Origin: Ancistrus triradiatus
Lineage: Eukaryota > Chordata > Actinopteri > Siluriformes > Loricariidae
Assembly: GCA_025084515.1 (NCBI GenBank)
Contig: JAJAGP010000203.1
Location: 394,501-458,500, forward strand
Direction of reading: 5' to 3'
Length of the DNA stretch: 64,000 nt
This document shows positions 62,043 to 64,000 of the stretch, in pieces. Numbering within the stretch: position 1 is the stretch's first letter; each line of letters opens with the position of its first letter. The position numbers and the translations under genes were made by a program. The notes beneath the pieces were generated by a model. That model saw only the letters and a program-made list of their open reading frames with translations, was not told the DNA's origin and made no database searches.

Positions 62043-62440
62043 TAAAAGTGCTTACAAGAACAATACTGCTTTAATTCAAAATATACATTTTATTAGGTGC
62101 TGTTATTAGAAACAGCATGTCATCTTGTATGCCCGAGACTGATTATTTAGTGTAGAGTGATGAAAACCGCTGCCTCACATTAATGAGCAAAGCCTAACAA
62201 TTCTATTACCTATAGGCTAAAAGTTCTCTACATTCCAAGCAAAAGAAAAACCTAAAATTGCAACATAATACGCTTTTAATGGTACTAACAACAAATCATG
62301 GGTGAGAAAATTGGCATGAAAATAAAATGCACTCCTGAGACCAGTGCCTCTCTTGCTCATTGCTGCAGTGAACTCACCATGATTTTCTATTATGAAATAA
62401 ACCATTTACCAGTTATTGGAATTTTAGGCAATCAGGGGTA

Positions 62441-62735
62441 CTCCAGGGGTACCTCCTCGTTAATTCATTCCAGGCTTGTCGAGAACTGAAAACAACAAGT
62501 ACTGAGCAAATGTTTCCCATAAGGAATAATGTAAATTGAATGAATGCGTTCCAGACCCCCAGAAAATCCACCCTGTATAAGGCATTATATGCATTAATGG
62601 AGCTGTACTGTACAGGGGCTCCCTGATTTAGGATGGGGATACGTTCCGACAATCCATCATAAGTAAAATGTATCATGAACAGCTTACTTACATTAACCTA
62701 CAGTTGGCCAAAATCATTAACACAAAGCTTATTTT
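62441..62735. mobile_element. Chimeric MITE remnant (CAGTGGTACCTC family joined to GTAGTCCCC family)
   Basis: GGGGTACCTCCTCGTTAATT to AATGGAGCTGTACTGTA is a copy of the MITE at 55736 without the SINE. From 62612, AGGGGCTCCCTGATTTAGGA and AATCCATCATAAGTAAAATG are a copy of 57574-57790. Confidence 0.7.
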
Positions 62736-62739
62736 ATAA

Positions 62740-64000
62740 TAGTGTATAATAGTGTAAAAATCTCATGTAATTTAGTGAGTAATGGGTTGTAAGTGGAAAG
62801 TAAAAGCAAAACACTTACTCTATTGGTGAACTCTGGGCACTAATATAGCTGTCAATGCTCACTGCAGCCTGAAAGCCAAGAGGATTCAGTTCCTGTTTTC
62901 CTTTTGTTTGGCTGTCATTACTAACCATTTTAGGACCCATGGGGACTTAATTGCACTAAGAATTCAGCACTGTGGATGTAGAAGTAAAGACAAACATGAC
63001 AAACACAGCGGAGATCTGCTCTGAGTGAGAGCTATTCTGAATCTGAGACCAAAATATGAGATAATGGGCTACCAATTATGTAGCCTATCTGGTAACTTAG
63101 CTATAATAAACATATTGCTACCTCCAAAATCGCATTATGTTTACTATATAGAACACCAGAATCCCTCTAAAAAATCGTGCCCATCCGTTACAAATTTGAG
63201 GTTGCATTGTTTATTAGTGCGTAGCTATTTAATAAAGTAGCTACAGTTTCACAGTTATGATTGTTAATAGTGTCCGGTATAATTAAACAATGATTTTATG
63301 CACATAGCTTATTTACTCTGGTTTAACCCACTTTTTTAACAAACAGGTTATTCCTCAAATGGTTAAAACGATCTATACAGCAAAACATGCTCATAATTTG
63401 CATGAATATGCAAATAATTTCTCTTTTGAGGTTGGAAAACATGTAAATAGCTTTGAAAAAACTTCCACCGTCCAGATAAGCAGCAGTGACCCCATTTACT
63501 CATTCATTACACTGAGGGAAATTCACACAGGGAAGTTGCTCAAGTAGATTTGCTTTTGACTGAAATTCTTCTTACTCACTTTGTCTGCTGCATTGTGACA
63601 TTTATTTAGTGCTAAAATATGGGCAGAAGAGCAGATTTATTCTGCATTGCTGCTTAATGCACTCACAATATGCTTGTAAATCTACATAGACGAGACAAAA
63701 CATTATGACTACTCACAGATAATGAGTAACGTCCATTCTCTAGTTGTGTACTTTAAAGTCTGGAATCTCCTAAACAGTGAGCAAAGAGTCATTATTAGTA
63801 GTGGACATGTTGGCTCAGAGCATCTCCGTGATGGGTGATGGGTTCCTAATGTCAGTGGTCCTTGGAGGGACAAAGCATGGTGTTAGAAACTGAAGGCTCA
63901 TAGAAGGGCCACTGTGTTTAAGGAATGTATCACAACATGTTGAGTATGGAGAGGTGTTCCACAAACTGTTGAGTATGGACATAACGTGGATAGCTTGTTA
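62740..64000. other. Start of intron 9, no further exon recognised
   Basis: AT-rich sequence to the right edge. I searched for the next pip5k1b exon, which should begin in phase 1 with an alanine-like codon after LQ, and did not find it. No repeats of the window were recognised here. Confidence 0.4.

Noticed and set aside
61550..64000. Search for the next kinase exon or for neighbouring genes known beside PIP5K1B in mammals
   Set aside because: No splice-consistent frame with the expected continuation was found. An intronless neighbour such as the mammalian PABIR1 was also not seen in any intron.

Overview
This is a repeat-rich teleost fish segment, inferred from eukaryotic split-gene structure with consensus GT/AG introns, many fish-type tRNA-derived SINEs, several Tc1-like DNA transposons and numerous TIR-flanked non-autonomous elements. 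The exact species cannot be read from the sequence; an otophysan such as a catfish is a guess from the style of the SINE.

The only protein-coding gene I can support is pip5k1b (phosphatidylinositol-4-phosphate 5-kinase type 1 beta), on the + strand. Nine coding exons lie between 25785 and 61549. They encode the N-terminus and essentially the whole PIPK catalytic domain (393 complete codons with consistent splice phases). The C-terminal tail (about 150 residues in the mammalian protein) must lie beyond the right edge. A candidate 5' UTR exon (25540-25639) sits 145 bp upstream of coding exon 1. If spliced, it would put an in-frame stop and a 17-codon upstream ORF just before the start codon.

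Layout: 1-25.5 kb is intergenic or upstream sequence made of nested transposon remnants with some unique stretches and no recognisable gene. From 25.5 to 61.5 kb is the kinase gene; introns 1, 3 and 5 are long (about 4.7, 8.3 and 15.7 kb) and packed with Tc1-like elements, SINEs, MITEs and two minisatellites, whereas the 3' introns are short. From 61.5 to 64 kb is the start of intron 9, again with a SINE and MITE fragments.

The most notable non-genic structures are: (i) a tRNA-derived SINE with about 22 copies in both orientations, two of them tail-to-tail; (ii) a SINE inserted in a MITE whose unoccupied site is preserved in another copy in the same window; (iii) a fold-back element with arms of about 220 bp that shares its terminal motif with a Tc1-like family; (iv) an ~80-bp minisatellite apparently split by a ~2 kb block; and (v) an unclassified dispersed repeat present at the left edge and, inverted, directly beside the first coding exon.
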